Shown in pieces: positions 25,956-34,488 of a stretch of DNA of 64,000 nucleotides (its first letter is position 1; the number at the start of each line of letters is the position of its first letter). The position numbers were made by a program, and so were the translations under genes. The stretch spans positions 1 through 64,000 of the forward strand of contig CAYVKG010000006.1 in NCBI GenBank assembly GCA_964451955.1, given 5' to 3'. The stretch comes from JAPLNB01 sp964451955. GTDB taxonomy: Bacteria > Planctomycetota > Phycisphaerae > Tepidisphaerales > Tepidisphaeraceae. Under the pieces are notes generated by a model that saw only the letters and a list, made by a program, of their open reading frames with translations, searched no databases and was not told the DNA's origin.

Positions 25956-28900
25956 ATGCGTCGGCGCACGAAGAATAGGTCCGGACGACGGGCATTGGCG
26001 GAGTTGTTGGAGGGGCGGATGCTGTTGACCGCTTCGGCCTTCTTCGCGGACAAGGTGGACTACGGGACGGGGAGCGACCCGACGGCGGCGATTTCGGCGG
26101 ACTTCAATGGTGACGGTTTGGCGGACGTAGCCGTGGCGAATTTCGGCGCGAACAGCGTGAGCGTGCTGCTGAACAGCGGGAAAGGGGCATTTGCGGCGAA
26201 GGTGGACTACGGGGTGGGGAGCGGCCCGACGTCGGTGGGTTCAGGGGACTTCAACGCGGATGGTTACGCTGATCTTGTTGTTGGGAACAGCAGCAGCAGT
26301 ACGGTGAGCGTGCTGATGAACAACGGGAACGGGACGTTTGCGGCGAAGGTGGATTACGCCACCGGGTTTTTCCCGACGTCGGTTGTGGCGGCGGATGTGA
26401 ACGCGGACGGCAAGGCAGATCTGGCAGTGACGAGCTACGGCACGCACGTGGTGAGCGTGCTGATAAACAATGGGGGCGGGACGTTTGCCGCGGCGGTGGA
26501 GTATGGTACGGGGACCAATCCGGTCTCCGTGACATCGGGCGATTACAATGGGGACGGCAAGAATGATCTTGCGGTTGTCAACAGCAGCGCCAACACGGTG
26601 AGCGTGCTGATGAACAATGGGAACGGGACGTTTGCGACGAAGGTGGACTACGCGACGGGGACGAATCCGCATTCCATAACATCGGCGGACTACAACGGGG
26701 ACGGGAAGAGCGATCTGGCGGTGGTGAACAGCGGCAGCAGCAAATTCAGCGTGTTGTTGAACAATGGTAATGGCACGTTTGCGACGAAGGTGGACTATGC
26801 TTCGGGGCCGGCTCCGGATTCGATTGCGACGGGCGATTTCAACGGAGACGGGCGGGCAGACCTGGCGGTGACGAGCCAGCCGGACGAGGCGGTGAGGGTG
26901 TTTTTGAACAATGGGAGCGGCGTGTTTGGGGAGGGGGATGCGCACGGTACGGGACGCGATCCGAATTTAGTCGCAGTGGCGGACTACAATGGGGACGGCA
27001 AGAGTGATCTGGCGGTGGCGAACTGGTCGAGCGACTCGGTGAGCGTGTTGTTGTCATTGAGCACGTTTGGCCTGGCGGCGAAGGCGGACTACGGGACGGG
27101 AGATGGTCCGCAGGCGGTGGGTTTGGCGGACCTGGATGGGGACGGGAGTGCGGATTTAGCGATTGCGAACTACAACGCGAGCACGCTGAGCGTGTTGTTG
27201 AACAACGGGGACGGGACGTATGGGACGAAGGTGGATTATGCGACGGGAACGAATCCGCTGTCGGTGGCAACGGCGGACTTCAACGGGGACGGGAAGTCGG
27301 ACGTTGCGGTGGCGAACTGGGGAACGGGGAACATCAGCGTGTTCATGAACAATGGGGATGGGACGCTGAGCGCGAAGGTGAATTACGCAAGCGGCGGCCG
27401 GCCGTCCTGGGTTGTTACCGGGGATTTCAACCGTGACGGCAAGCCGGATTTGGCGGTGACCAATTTTGACGCGCAGTCGGTGAGCGTGCTGGTGAACAAC
27501 GGGGACGGGACATTTGCCAGCGCGGTGGACTACGCGGTGGGAGAGGGGCCGATTTCAGTGGCGACGGCCGATTTGAATGGAGACGGCAAGGCGGACCTTG
27601 TGGCTGCCAACTGGGGCACGAACAACGTGAGCGTGCTGCTGAGCAACGGGAACGGGACGTTTGTCGCGAAGACGGATTACGCAGCGGGTCTGAATCCGCG
27701 GTCGATTGTCGTTGCGGACTTCGACGGGGACGGGAAGGCGGACTTGGGGGTGGGGAACTACGGCAGTTACACGGTGAGTGTTCTGAAGAACAACGGGGAC
27801 GGGACGTTCGGCGGCAAGGTCGATTATGCGACGACGGGTTCGCCGTACTCGGTAGCGGCGGCGGACTTTAACTCGGATGGACGGGTGGACCTGGCGGTGG
27901 CGAATTCGAGCAGCACGGCGAGCATTCTGTTGAACAATGGGGACGGCACGTTTGGGGCGAGGATCGACCATGCGACGGGGATTCCGCTGTCGACGGCGGC
28001 TGCGGATGTGGACGGGGACGGGTTGATGGACCTGATCGTGACGGACGCGGGTGGGGACGCGGTGAGCGTTTTGATGAACCAGAGCACGACAGTGACGATC
28101 GAGCAAGCGACGGGGCAGAGCGATCCGAGCTACAACTCGTCGGTCCATTTCACGGTTGTGTTCAGCGATGAGGTGACGGGATTCACGGGGGAGGACGTGA
28201 CGATCAGCGGTACGGCGGGCGCGACGACGGCGACGGTGACGGGGAGCGGGACGACGTATGATGTTGAGGTGACGGGGATGGTGGGAAGCGGGACGGTGGT
28301 TGTGAGCATTGGGGATTACAAAGCGGAGAACGGGGCTGGTTTGTGGAACCTGCCATCGACGAGCACGGACAACAGCGTCACGTACTTGAAGCGAGCCGTC
28401 TTGACGACCCCGCCGCTTTCCGGCGCGTCGGTTAATCGGAATCAGCCGTATCGGATTGAGTGGACGGGTGGGGAGCCTGCGGCGGCGATGCAGATCTGGT
28501 TGGTGACGTCGAAGACGGCGACGAAGCTGGTGGATGCGGCTCCTGCTTCGCAGGGGTATTACGACTGGGATACCAGCGGCGTAGCGGATGGGTGGTACTG
28601 CTTCGGCATTTGGGTGAATTCGGGGATTGGGGGGTCGTGGTATTACATAGCGAGTCCGGGGTGGGTGCACGTGGTGAACCATGCACCGACGATCGCTCTG
28701 ACGAGTCCGGCGGTGGCGACGGAGATCACGCGAGGGCAGTCGTACTCGATCAACTGGGACGCGTTTGATGCGGACGGGGATCCGTTGCACCTGGCTTTGT
28801 GGGCGTACAGCAAGGCCACCGGGTGGTTTATTCCGCCGGGGGCGGAGTGGTTGGACGCGTCGCTGGGGACGTTCTCCTGGTCGACGGCGGGAGTGACGAC

Positions 28901-29315
28901 GGGATGGTATTGCTTCAATGCGAACGTGTGGGACGGGAGTGTTGGGGCGAGCGGGAAGAGCCCGGACTGGTTGAATGTGAAGATGGAACCGCCGACGTTC
29001 AGTTTCCTGACGCCGACGAACGGGCAGGAGTCGCCGTTCGGGTCCAATTTCGTGTTGCAATGGCAGGCGACGGTGCCGCCGGAGCATGCGAGCACGGCAA
29101 CGGTGAATCTGTGGTCGTGCTATCTGGACTGGAAAGACGGGAACAAGCCGGTGTGGCAGCAGATCGCGACGGGGTTGAGCCCGGCAGCGGGTCAATACTC
29201 GTGGAGCACATCGGGTTTGGACTCGAGCTATCGGTGGTACACGTTTGCGGCGTGGATTGGATACGGAAGCACGTGGCTGAACGTTGGCAGCCCGAATTGG
29301 CTGCATCTGACGTAA
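25956..29315 (+). CDS. exported FG-GAP/VCBS repeat protein with 14 propeller repeats
   Basis: 1119 aa; ATG preceded by GGAGA. N-terminus is basic and has LLEGRMLLTA, a LEPR-XLL variant. Residues about 30-710 are 14 tandem repeats of about 49 aa, each of the form DYxTGxxPxSVxxxDxNGDGKxDLAVxN, SVSVLxNNGxGTF, with the calcium-binding DxNxDGxxD loop of FG-GAP/integrin-type propellers. Next comes an Ig-like domain (VVFSDEVTGFTGEDVTISG) and three copies of a 90-aa beta domain (YDWDTSGVADGWYCFGIWV, FSWSTAGVTTGWYCF, YSWSTSGLDSSYRWYTF). There is no dockerin cassette and no PEP-CTERM tail. Probable extracellular adhesion or binding protein. A strong terminator follows at 29339-29371. Confidence 0.88.
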   Translation: MRRRTKNRSGRRALAELLEGRMLLTASAFFADKVDYGTGSDPTAAISADFNGDGLADVAVANFGANSVSVLLNSGKGAFAAKVDYGVGSGPTSVGSGDFNADGYADLVVGNSSSSTVSVLMNNGNGTFAAKVDYATGFFPTSVVAADVNADGKADLAVTSYGTHVVSVLINNGGGTFAAAVEYGTGTNPVSVTSGDYNGDGKNDLAVVNSSANTVSVLMNNGNGTFATKVDYATGTNPHSITSADYNGDGKSDLAVVNSGSSKFSVLLNNGNGTFATKVDYASGPAPDSIATGDFNGDGRADLAVTSQPDEAVRVFLNNGSGVFGEGDAHGTGRDPNLVAVADYNGDGKSDLAVANWSSDSVSVLLSLSTFGLAAKADYGTGDGPQAVGLADLDGDGSADLAIANYNASTLSVLLNNGDGTYGTKVDYATGTNPLSVATADFNGDGKSDVAVANWGTGNISVFMNNGDGTLSAKVNYASGGRPSWVVTGDFNRDGKPDLAVTNFDAQSVSVLVNNGDGTFASAVDYAVGEGPISVATADLNGDGKADLVAANWGTNNVSVLLSNGNGTFVAKTDYAAGLNPRSIVVADFDGDGKADLGVGNYGSYTVSVLKNNGDGTFGGKVDYATTGSPYSVAAADFNSDGRVDLAVANSSSTASILLNNGDGTFGARIDHATGIPLSTAAADVDGDGLMDLIVTDAGGDAVSVLMNQSTTVTIEQATGQSDPSYNSSVHFTVVFSDEVTGFTGEDVTISGTAGATTATVTGSGTTYDVEVTGMVGSGTVVVSIGDYKAENGAGLWNLPSTSTDNSVTYLKRAVLTTPPLSGASVNRNQPYRIEWTGGEPAAAMQIWLVTSKTATKLVDAAPASQGYYDWDTSGVADGWYCFGIWVNSGIGGSWYYIASPGWVHVVNHAPTIALTSPAVATEITRGQSYSINWDAFDADGDPLHLALWAYSKATGWFIPPGAEWLDASLGTFSWSTAGVTTGWYCFNANVWDGSVGASGKSPDWLNVKMEPPTFSFLTPTNGQESPFGSNFVLQWQATVPPEHASTATVNLWSCYLDWKDGNKPVWQQIATGLSPAAGQYSWSTSGLDSSYRWYTFAAWIGYGSTWLNVGSPNWLHLT

Positions 29316-29338
29316 TAAGGGAGAGGTGATTGCAAGGG

Positions 29339-29371
29339 CGCGGCTGCGCGAAAGCGTGGCCGCGTTTTTTT
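29339..29371 (+). terminator. rho-independent terminator after FG-GAP gene
   Basis: An 11-bp stem, CGCGGCTGCGC (29339-29349) with GCGTGGCCGCG (29354-29364), including two G-T wobbles and closed by a GAAA tetraloop, is followed directly by seven T (29365-29371). The T run overlaps the stop codon of the convergent glycosidase gene. It is oriented for the plus-strand gene, and there is no matching A run on the other side. Confidence 0.85.
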
Positions 29372-30797
29372 ATTTGAGGCGTTGACCTGGAGGGGGGTAG
29401 TTCTTGGCGGGGTCGTCGAGGACGAGGACCCAGTCGAGGAATTCGCCGGGGTCTGGTGGGGTGAACAGTCGGTTGGCGGTGGTGGGGAATTCGCCGATGA
29501 GCGTGGACTGGCCGTTGCGGGGGTTGAACCACCAGGCTTTGGCAGAGGGGGCTTTGATGGAGGCCATGCGGACGGAGAAGGGTCGTCCGACGGGCGCGTA
29601 GATGAAGGCGTAGGATCCGGCTTCATCGCGGGAGGCGACGAAGCGGTAGCGGCCTGCGCCGGGGACGGAAGTTGGGACGGGGTCGGAGACGATGATGGAG
29701 TCATCGGGGACGCGGGAGAGGAAGGGGCGGGATTCGATGAGGTATCGGCCGAATTGCATTTGGGCGGCGCCGGGCTGGTTGATGGCGTCGTACCAGGGCA
29801 GGAGGGGGTTGTTGATGGGAGGTCGTCCTGGGGCCCACATTTGCCAGACGGAGTGGTGGCCGTAGGTGTGGCCGCAGGCGCCGGAGAAGAGGTCCCAGTA
29901 GAGGGGACGTCGGACGTCGGCGGCGATGGAGTGTCCGAGGTTGTTGGCGTTGAAGGAGACGGGGTGGTCTTCGTAGACGGGTTCGCCGTCGAGGACGGGT
30001 TTGACGGGTGAGAGTTTGTAGTCGGCGAGGGTGTTGGAATAGCGGCCTGTGAATTCGGTGACGTGGCCGTTTTGCCGCATGTTGAAATCGAGCCAGTCGT
30101 CGTTGTGGAACCACTTGGATGACCCGGAGCCACCTGGGGGGTGGAAGGTGATGAGTTGGGAGGTGCCGGCGTTCTTGATGGCGCGGGCCATAGCGCGGAT
30201 GATCTGTTTTTGGTTGTCGTTGTCGACGGAGCGATCGCCGCCGAGGATCCAGATGATGGCTTTGTTTTTGTAGCGATTTGCGAGGAATTGGGCGTAGGTT
30301 TCGGCATTTTGGGGGTTGAAGAGGGGTTTGCCATCCTTGATGTTGTCGTGCCAGAAGCGTCCCCAGGTTGGGAGGAAACCGACGTAGATGCCGAGGGAGT
30401 TGGCCTTATTGATGATGAAGTCGACGTGTTGGAAGTATTGTTCGTTGGGTTTGGTGGGGTCGAGGTCGATGAGGGGGAGGTGGCCGTAGGGGTTTGGGGC
30501 GGAGTGGCCGTCGAGTTCAGCCAGGGCCACGGCCTGGACGGCGGTGAAGCCGAGCTTGGCGCGGTTTTCGAGGTACTTGGTTGCCTCTTCGCGGTTGAGG
30601 CGGTGGAAGAGTTCCCAGGCGGTGTCGGCGAGGTAGAAGAAGGGTTTGCCGTCGGCGGTGACGAGGAAGCGGTGATTATCGGAGATTTTGAGTGGTGGGT
30701 TGTCGGCGAGGGCGATTGTGGGGAAGAGGAGCAGAAGGAGGGATAGCGACGAAGCAACAGAGCGAAGGAGCGACGAAAGGGGGAGGTGTCGTGGCAT
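29370..30797 (-). CDS. secreted DUF4038 / GH140-type glycoside hydrolase
   Basis: 475 aa from ATG 30797 (MPRHLPLSSLLRSVASSL, a signal peptide ending near ALADN); an in-frame upstream ATG would bury the signal. The TIM-barrel part has the DUF4038 pattern: GKPFFYLADTAWELFHRLN, FLPTWGRFWHDN, WILGGDRS and DGEPVYEDHP, where the Asp of GGDR and the Glu of DGEP are placed like the catalytic acids of GH140 apiosidases (known from a rhamnogalacturonan-II degrader). The last 90 residues look like the collagen-binding-like beta domain usual in this family. Extracellular or periplasmic. Transcribed after the ADP-ribosylglycohydrolase-like gene, 105 bases upstream. Actual substrate unknown. Confidence 0.85.
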   Translation of the reverse strand: MPRHLPLSSLLRSVASSLSLLLLLFPTIALADNPPLKISDNHRFLVTADGKPFFYLADTAWELFHRLNREEATKYLENRAKLGFTAVQAVALAELDGHSAPNPYGHLPLIDLDPTKPNEQYFQHVDFIINKANSLGIYVGFLPTWGRFWHDNIKDGKPLFNPQNAETYAQFLANRYKNKAIIWILGGDRSVDNDNQKQIIRAMARAIKNAGTSQLITFHPPGGSGSSKWFHNDDWLDFNMRQNGHVTEFTGRYSNTLADYKLSPVKPVLDGEPVYEDHPVSFNANNLGHSIAADVRRPLYWDLFSGACGHTYGHHSVWQMWAPGRPPINNPLLPWYDAINQPGAAQMQFGRYLIESRPFLSRVPDDSIIVSDPVPTSVPGAGRYRFVASRDEAGSYAFIYAPVGRPFSVRMASIKAPSAKAWWFNPRNGQSTLIGEFPTTANRLFTPPDPGEFLDWVLVLDDPAKNYPPPGQRLK

Positions 30798-30902
30798 TGT
30801 TGAGTTTGTCCTATTGTCTGATGTGTTGGCGTTGCACTTTCCCATTGGCCCTCTCGCGGCGTACCGGGGGGGCAGGTTGGCGCGTGGGCGTACAAGCCCA
30901 TG

Positions 30903-32573
30903 CTACTCTGTCAGGATTTTGATTTCGGCCCAGTGCGCGGCTTCGTAGGCCCAACCTGATGGTTGGTTGAGGAGTTCGATTTTGACGGACTTGCCGGCGT
31001 AGTCGGAGAGGTCGATGTTCTGGGTGAGCCAGTGGTTGGTGGCGGTTTTTGCGCTGACGGAGGTTTTGAGGATTTGCTTGCCGTCGATGCGGATGATGAG
31101 GTCAAAATCGCCCTGGGGGTCGTGACCGACGATGAAGTGGAGGGTGGATTTCTTGCCTGGGGGGATGGCGATGGTGTTGACGAGTGAGCAGGCGGTTTGG
31201 GGGTCGAGGGGGTGGGTGACGAGGACATTCTTCTTACCGGCCCAGTCGGGGCGGAGTCCGGGGTCCATGTCGGAGCCGCAGTTATTGACTTTCCATCCTG
31301 GGGCGAGTTTGGTGAGGGCATCCTGAACTTTCTTGGGGGAGACGGAGGCGGTGATCTGGGCCATTTCGGCTTCGGTGAAGCGGGTTTCGAGGGCTGGTCC
31401 AGGGTTCCAGCTCAGTTCGAGTTTTGAGGGTTGGACGGGTTTGACGGGGATGATGAAGATTTCGTCGCCGTTGGGGTCTTTTTCGATGCGGCCGCCGTAT
31501 TTGACGACGACCTGACGGGCGAGTTTTTCGCAGACGTCGATGAGTTTGGGGAAGTTGTAGGCGGTGTGTGAGAAGACTTTGGTTTCGTCGAGTTCTTTGG
31601 AGAATCGTTCGGGGAGTTTGGAGAAGGGGATGGTGGTGAAGAGGACGCCTGCGGAGGAGGAGGGGTTGCAATCGGAGTCTTGTCCGCCGCGGCAGGAGAT
31701 GATGATGGTCTGGTCGAGGTCGCGTTTACCGTAGAGGAGTCCGAGGAGGACGTAGGCGCCGTTGATTTTGCAGTCGATGCCGCCGTTGGAAGCTTTCTGG
31801 TATTCGGGGTTGTTGCGGTACTTTTGCTGGCAGAGGTTCCAGGTTTTTTGCCAGTCGTCGGGTTGGGCTTTGAACCAGGCGAGCATATCGCGGACCATTT
31901 CGGCGTATTGGGATTGGGTTGGGATGGAGGGGAGGGCCAATTCGACGATGGTGACGGGGTCGGATTGGAAGAAGGCGTGGGCGTACATAGCGCCCATGAA
32001 TTGTCCGGCGTACATGCCGTCGCCGTAGTTCATGAGTCGGCCGAACTTTTCGCCGAGGTCGACGGCTGCCTGGGGGATGCCTGGGGCGATGAGGCCGGAG
32101 TAGTCGGCTTCGATTTGATAGTCGATGTCATTGGGGCACTTGTTGAACTTGGGGTGGCCGGAGTCGGGGGGAGCGATTCCGCGGCGGAGGTTAGTGCGGC
32201 CGGCGTTGTTAGCGCACCAGAGGGGGTATCCGGAGTTGGCGAAGTCGATGCCGGCCTGTCGGATGGAGCAATCGAGGCCGTATTGTTCCATGGTTCGGAT
32301 GAAGGTCATTTCGACGTAGAGGTCATCCTGGCCGAAGGCGTCGTTGATCATGGAGGGTTTCCATGAGGGGAGTTTGTCGGCGGGGATGATCTGGTCTTTC
32401 CAGCGGAATTCGGTGGGTGCGCCCCAGCAGACGCCGGCGATTTGTCCTATCCAGCCGGACTTCATTTTGTCGCGGTATTCTTTGACGGGCAGTCGCAGCT
32501 CGGTTTGTGCGGCGTGGAGGAAGGAGTTGAGGGACAGGAGATTGATAAGAGCGAAAAGGAGATAGTTTTTCAT
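30903..32573 (-). CDS. secreted ADP-ribosylglycohydrolase-fold protein with C-terminal beta domain
   Basis: 556 aa. Signal peptide MKNYLLFALINLLSLNSFLHAA. The ADP-ribosylglycohydrolase fold is marked by SGWIGQIAGVCWGAPTEF, FGQDDLYVEM and the metal-site segment CRGGQDSDCNPSSSAG. Residues after about 430 form a separate beta-rich domain (LHFIVGHDPQGDFDLIIRID) resembling a carbohydrate-binding module. Classical family members remove ADP-ribose from proteins in the cytosol; an exported version beside a glycosidase suggests action on an extracellular glycoside instead, which is inference. Probably first gene of a two-gene transcript with the DUF4038 glycosidase. The ATG has only a weak AAGG ribosome site. 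Confidence 0.85.
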   Translation of the reverse strand: MKNYLLFALINLLSLNSFLHAAQTELRLPVKEYRDKMKSGWIGQIAGVCWGAPTEFRWKDQIIPADKLPSWKPSMINDAFGQDDLYVEMTFIRTMEQYGLDCSIRQAGIDFANSGYPLWCANNAGRTNLRRGIAPPDSGHPKFNKCPNDIDYQIEADYSGLIAPGIPQAAVDLGEKFGRLMNYGDGMYAGQFMGAMYAHAFFQSDPVTIVELALPSIPTQSQYAEMVRDMLAWFKAQPDDWQKTWNLCQQKYRNNPEYQKASNGGIDCKINGAYVLLGLLYGKRDLDQTIIISCRGGQDSDCNPSSSAGVLFTTIPFSKLPERFSKELDETKVFSHTAYNFPKLIDVCEKLARQVVVKYGGRIEKDPNGDEIFIIPVKPVQPSKLELSWNPGPALETRFTEAEMAQITASVSPKKVQDALTKLAPGWKVNNCGSDMDPGLRPDWAGKKNVLVTHPLDPQTACSLVNTIAIPPGKKSTLHFIVGHDPQGDFDLIIRIDGKQILKTSVSAKTATNHWLTQNIDLSDYAGKSVKIELLNQPSGWAYEAAHWAEIKILTE

Positions 32574-32899
32574 ATGATGCGACCTTGTTTGTGGATGTTC
32601 TTTAGTACCGGGGAGGAGGACTGGGGTTGAAACGGGGGTGTGCAGTGGGTGGTCCTTTCGTCCCGGGGCGCGGGCGGGGGGTGCACCGGGGGGTGTGCTG
32701 GGGGGGGCGCCGGGGGGGGGGTCCGGGGGGGGGGTGCTGAGGCGGCGGCTGGGCTGTAACCGGGTCGGATGGAGGGGCGTATAGGAGGTTGTTGTTGCAC
32801 GTGTGGCGTGATGTGAAGAGAGGGATAACAGGTTGGAGAAGTCTGTTCGGTCAGGTGAGGCATACGGGGCGTTGCCTGGCGGTTTTTCAGAGGTGTATC
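32574..32899. promoter_or_regulatory. divergent intergenic region with extreme G tracts
   Basis: The region between two divergent genes holds seven G runs on the plus strand within 70 bases (32665-32734): G4, G3, G6, G6, G8, G10 and G10, the last four separated by loops of 6, 4 and 3 bases. This is strong G-quadruplex potential on the plus strand and i-motif potential on the minus strand. No classical promoter boxes stand out on either strand. Confidence 0.6.
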
Positions 32900-33859
32900 A
32901 TGCGTTGGATGAGGCCGATAGGGTTGACATTGGTGGTGGTTCTGGGAGTTACGACGTTTGTCAGGGCGGCGGCGCTGGACGGGAAGCGTGTTCCTGAAGA
33001 CGCGAAGTGGCTGGTGCATGTGGACATGGATGCGATTCGGGGATCGAAGACGTGGAAGAATGTTGTGGAGGGTCTTTTGGAGAAGAACGCCGGGTTTCAG
33101 ACGGCGGTGCAGAACGTACAGTTATTCACGGGGTTTCGATTTCCGCAGGACCTGCACGATGTGACGCTGTACGGTCAGGCGTTCAGCGAAGAGGCGGGTG
33201 TGGTGGTGATCCATGTGACGGTGGACTCTTCGGCGCTGTTGAGTCAGTTGGCGTTGGCGCCCGGGTATGAGTGTTTCAAGCACGGCGAGCATGAAGTTCA
33301 TGCGTGGCAGGACAAGGGGAAGCAGTTGTATGGGAGCTTCCAGAGCAAATCGGTGGCGGTGATTGGTCGGTCGCGGGAGAATGTAGAGAAGGCGATCGAC
33401 GTATTGGATGGCAGGTCGGCGGCGGTGAAGGCGGGCGCCGGTCTGGCGGAGGGCGCGAAAGGGGCGGTGCTGGCGTACGTTGGGGGAAGCGGTCTGGCGG
33501 AATTGCAGAAGCTTCAGCAGGCGAAGACGCCGTTGTTGAATGAGGCGGAGCTGGCGTGGGTGTCGATCGGCGAGCAGGAGGAGAGTGTGGTGGTGCGGGC
33601 TGCGGTGGGCACGAAGACATCACAGACGGCGCAGCAGATGAAGGCGTTGCTGGATGGACTGAAGGCGATGGTGAGCCTTGCGGCGGCGAACGAGAACGCG
33701 GATGCGAAGACGAAAGCGGCCGGTTCGGCCTTGCAGAGTCTGATGACGACGGTGCGAGAGAAGACGGTGAGCGCGGAATGGCGAGTGTCGTTGGAGACGG
33801 TGCGGAGCCTCGTGACGGTTGGGGCGGCGGAGATTGGCGAGCAGGCTGAGCCGAAGTGA
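32900..33859 (+). CDS. exported protein of unknown function, first gene of ECF sigma operon
   Basis: 319 aa from ATG 32900, chosen because AGAGGTG lies 5-8 bases upstream and the product then begins with a signal peptide (MRWMRPIGLTLVVVLGVTTF, ending near VRAAA). The remaining 295 residues, from VPEDAKWLVHVDMDAI onward, contain alternating alpha/beta elements, no cysteine pairs and no catalytic motif I recognise; two halves of similar size suggest a repeated domain. The TGA stop overlaps a GTG that can start the sigma factor, so translation is coupled. An exported sensor or partner of the sigma system is a reasonable guess and no more. Confidence 0.75.
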   Translation: MRWMRPIGLTLVVVLGVTTFVRAAALDGKRVPEDAKWLVHVDMDAIRGSKTWKNVVEGLLEKNAGFQTAVQNVQLFTGFRFPQDLHDVTLYGQAFSEEAGVVVIHVTVDSSALLSQLALAPGYECFKHGEHEVHAWQDKGKQLYGSFQSKSVAVIGRSRENVEKAIDVLDGRSAAVKAGAGLAEGAKGAVLAYVGGSGLAELQKLQQAKTPLLNEAELAWVSIGEQEESVVVRAAVGTKTSQTAQQMKALLDGLKAMVSLAAANENADAKTKAAGSALQSLMTTVREKTVSAEWRVSLETVRSLVTVGAAEIGEQAEPK

Positions 33860-34488
33860 GCGTTTTGGTGGTGGAAGAGCGATCCATGGATGATGGGCTG
33901 AAGGGAATGAGCGACGAGGAGCTTGCGCGGCGATCGCGTGCGGGCTGCTCGTCTTGTTTTGAGGAGCTAGTTCGTCGGTATCAGGTTCCGCTGTTGCGGT
34001 TTTTGCTGAGGCGGATGGGTGGGCGGAGCGATGCGGAGGATGTTGTTCAGGAGGCGTTTGTGAGGGCATATCAGGCGTTGCCGCAGTATCGGGATTCGAG
34101 TCCATTCCGGACGTGGCTGTTTACAATTGCGTACCGGATCGGGGTCAGCCATGGTCGGAAGCAGCGGGTGCGGATGGCGGCGGAGGGGAACGTTGAGGAG
34201 GTGCGGCGGTCGGAATTGCCGGTGGAGCGATTGGGTCGTGAGGAGCAGAGGCGGGAGCTATGGGGCATTGCGAGGTCGGTGCTGAGCGACGAGCAATTTG
34301 GCGCGGTGTGGCTGTATTACGTGGAGGAGATGAGTGCCGGGGAGGTATCGCGGGTGCTTGGTCGGTCCTGGGTGGCGGTGAAGACGATGTTGCATCGTGC
34401 GAGGAAGCGTCTGATGCCGCACGTGGCGGGGCTGGCCGGTGTGGCTGAGTATGGTGCGGGGCATGAGGGGAAAGCAGGTGGGCTATGA
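33856..34488 (+). CDS. ECF-type RNA polymerase sigma factor
   Basis: 210 aa if started at the overlapping GTG 33856; ATG 33886 with GGAAGAG upstream is an equally good start and gives 200 aa. Region 2 is clear: FEELVRRYQVPLLRFLLRRM, DAEDVVQEAFVRAYQ, FRTWLFTIAYR. Region 4 has EEMSAGEVSRVLGRSWVAVK and TMLHRARKRL, the helix-turn-helix for the -35 element. There is no sigma-3 domain, as expected for extracytoplasmic-function sigma factors. It overlaps the exported-protein gene by 4 bases and the membrane-protein gene by 4 bases (ATGA), marking a tightly coupled regulatory unit. Confidence 0.93.
   Translation: MSVLVVEERSMDDGLKGMSDEELARRSRAGCSSCFEELVRRYQVPLLRFLLRRMGGRSDAEDVVQEAFVRAYQALPQYRDSSPFRTWLFTIAYRIGVSHGRKQRVRMAAEGNVEEVRRSELPVERLGREEQRRELWGIARSVLSDEQFGAVWLYYVEEMSAGEVSRVLGRSWVAVKTMLHRARKRLMPHVAGLAGVAEYGAGHEGKAGGL

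Noticed and set aside
26040..28090. Regular repeats considered as a CRISPR array
   Set aside because: Repeat unit is about 147 bp, coding, in frame and diverged; no short identical repeats with unique spacers.
27555..29306. 583-codon minus-strand frame under the FG-GAP gene
   Set aside because: Arg/His/Pro-rich shadow; the plus strand shows 14 regular repeats and a ribosome site.
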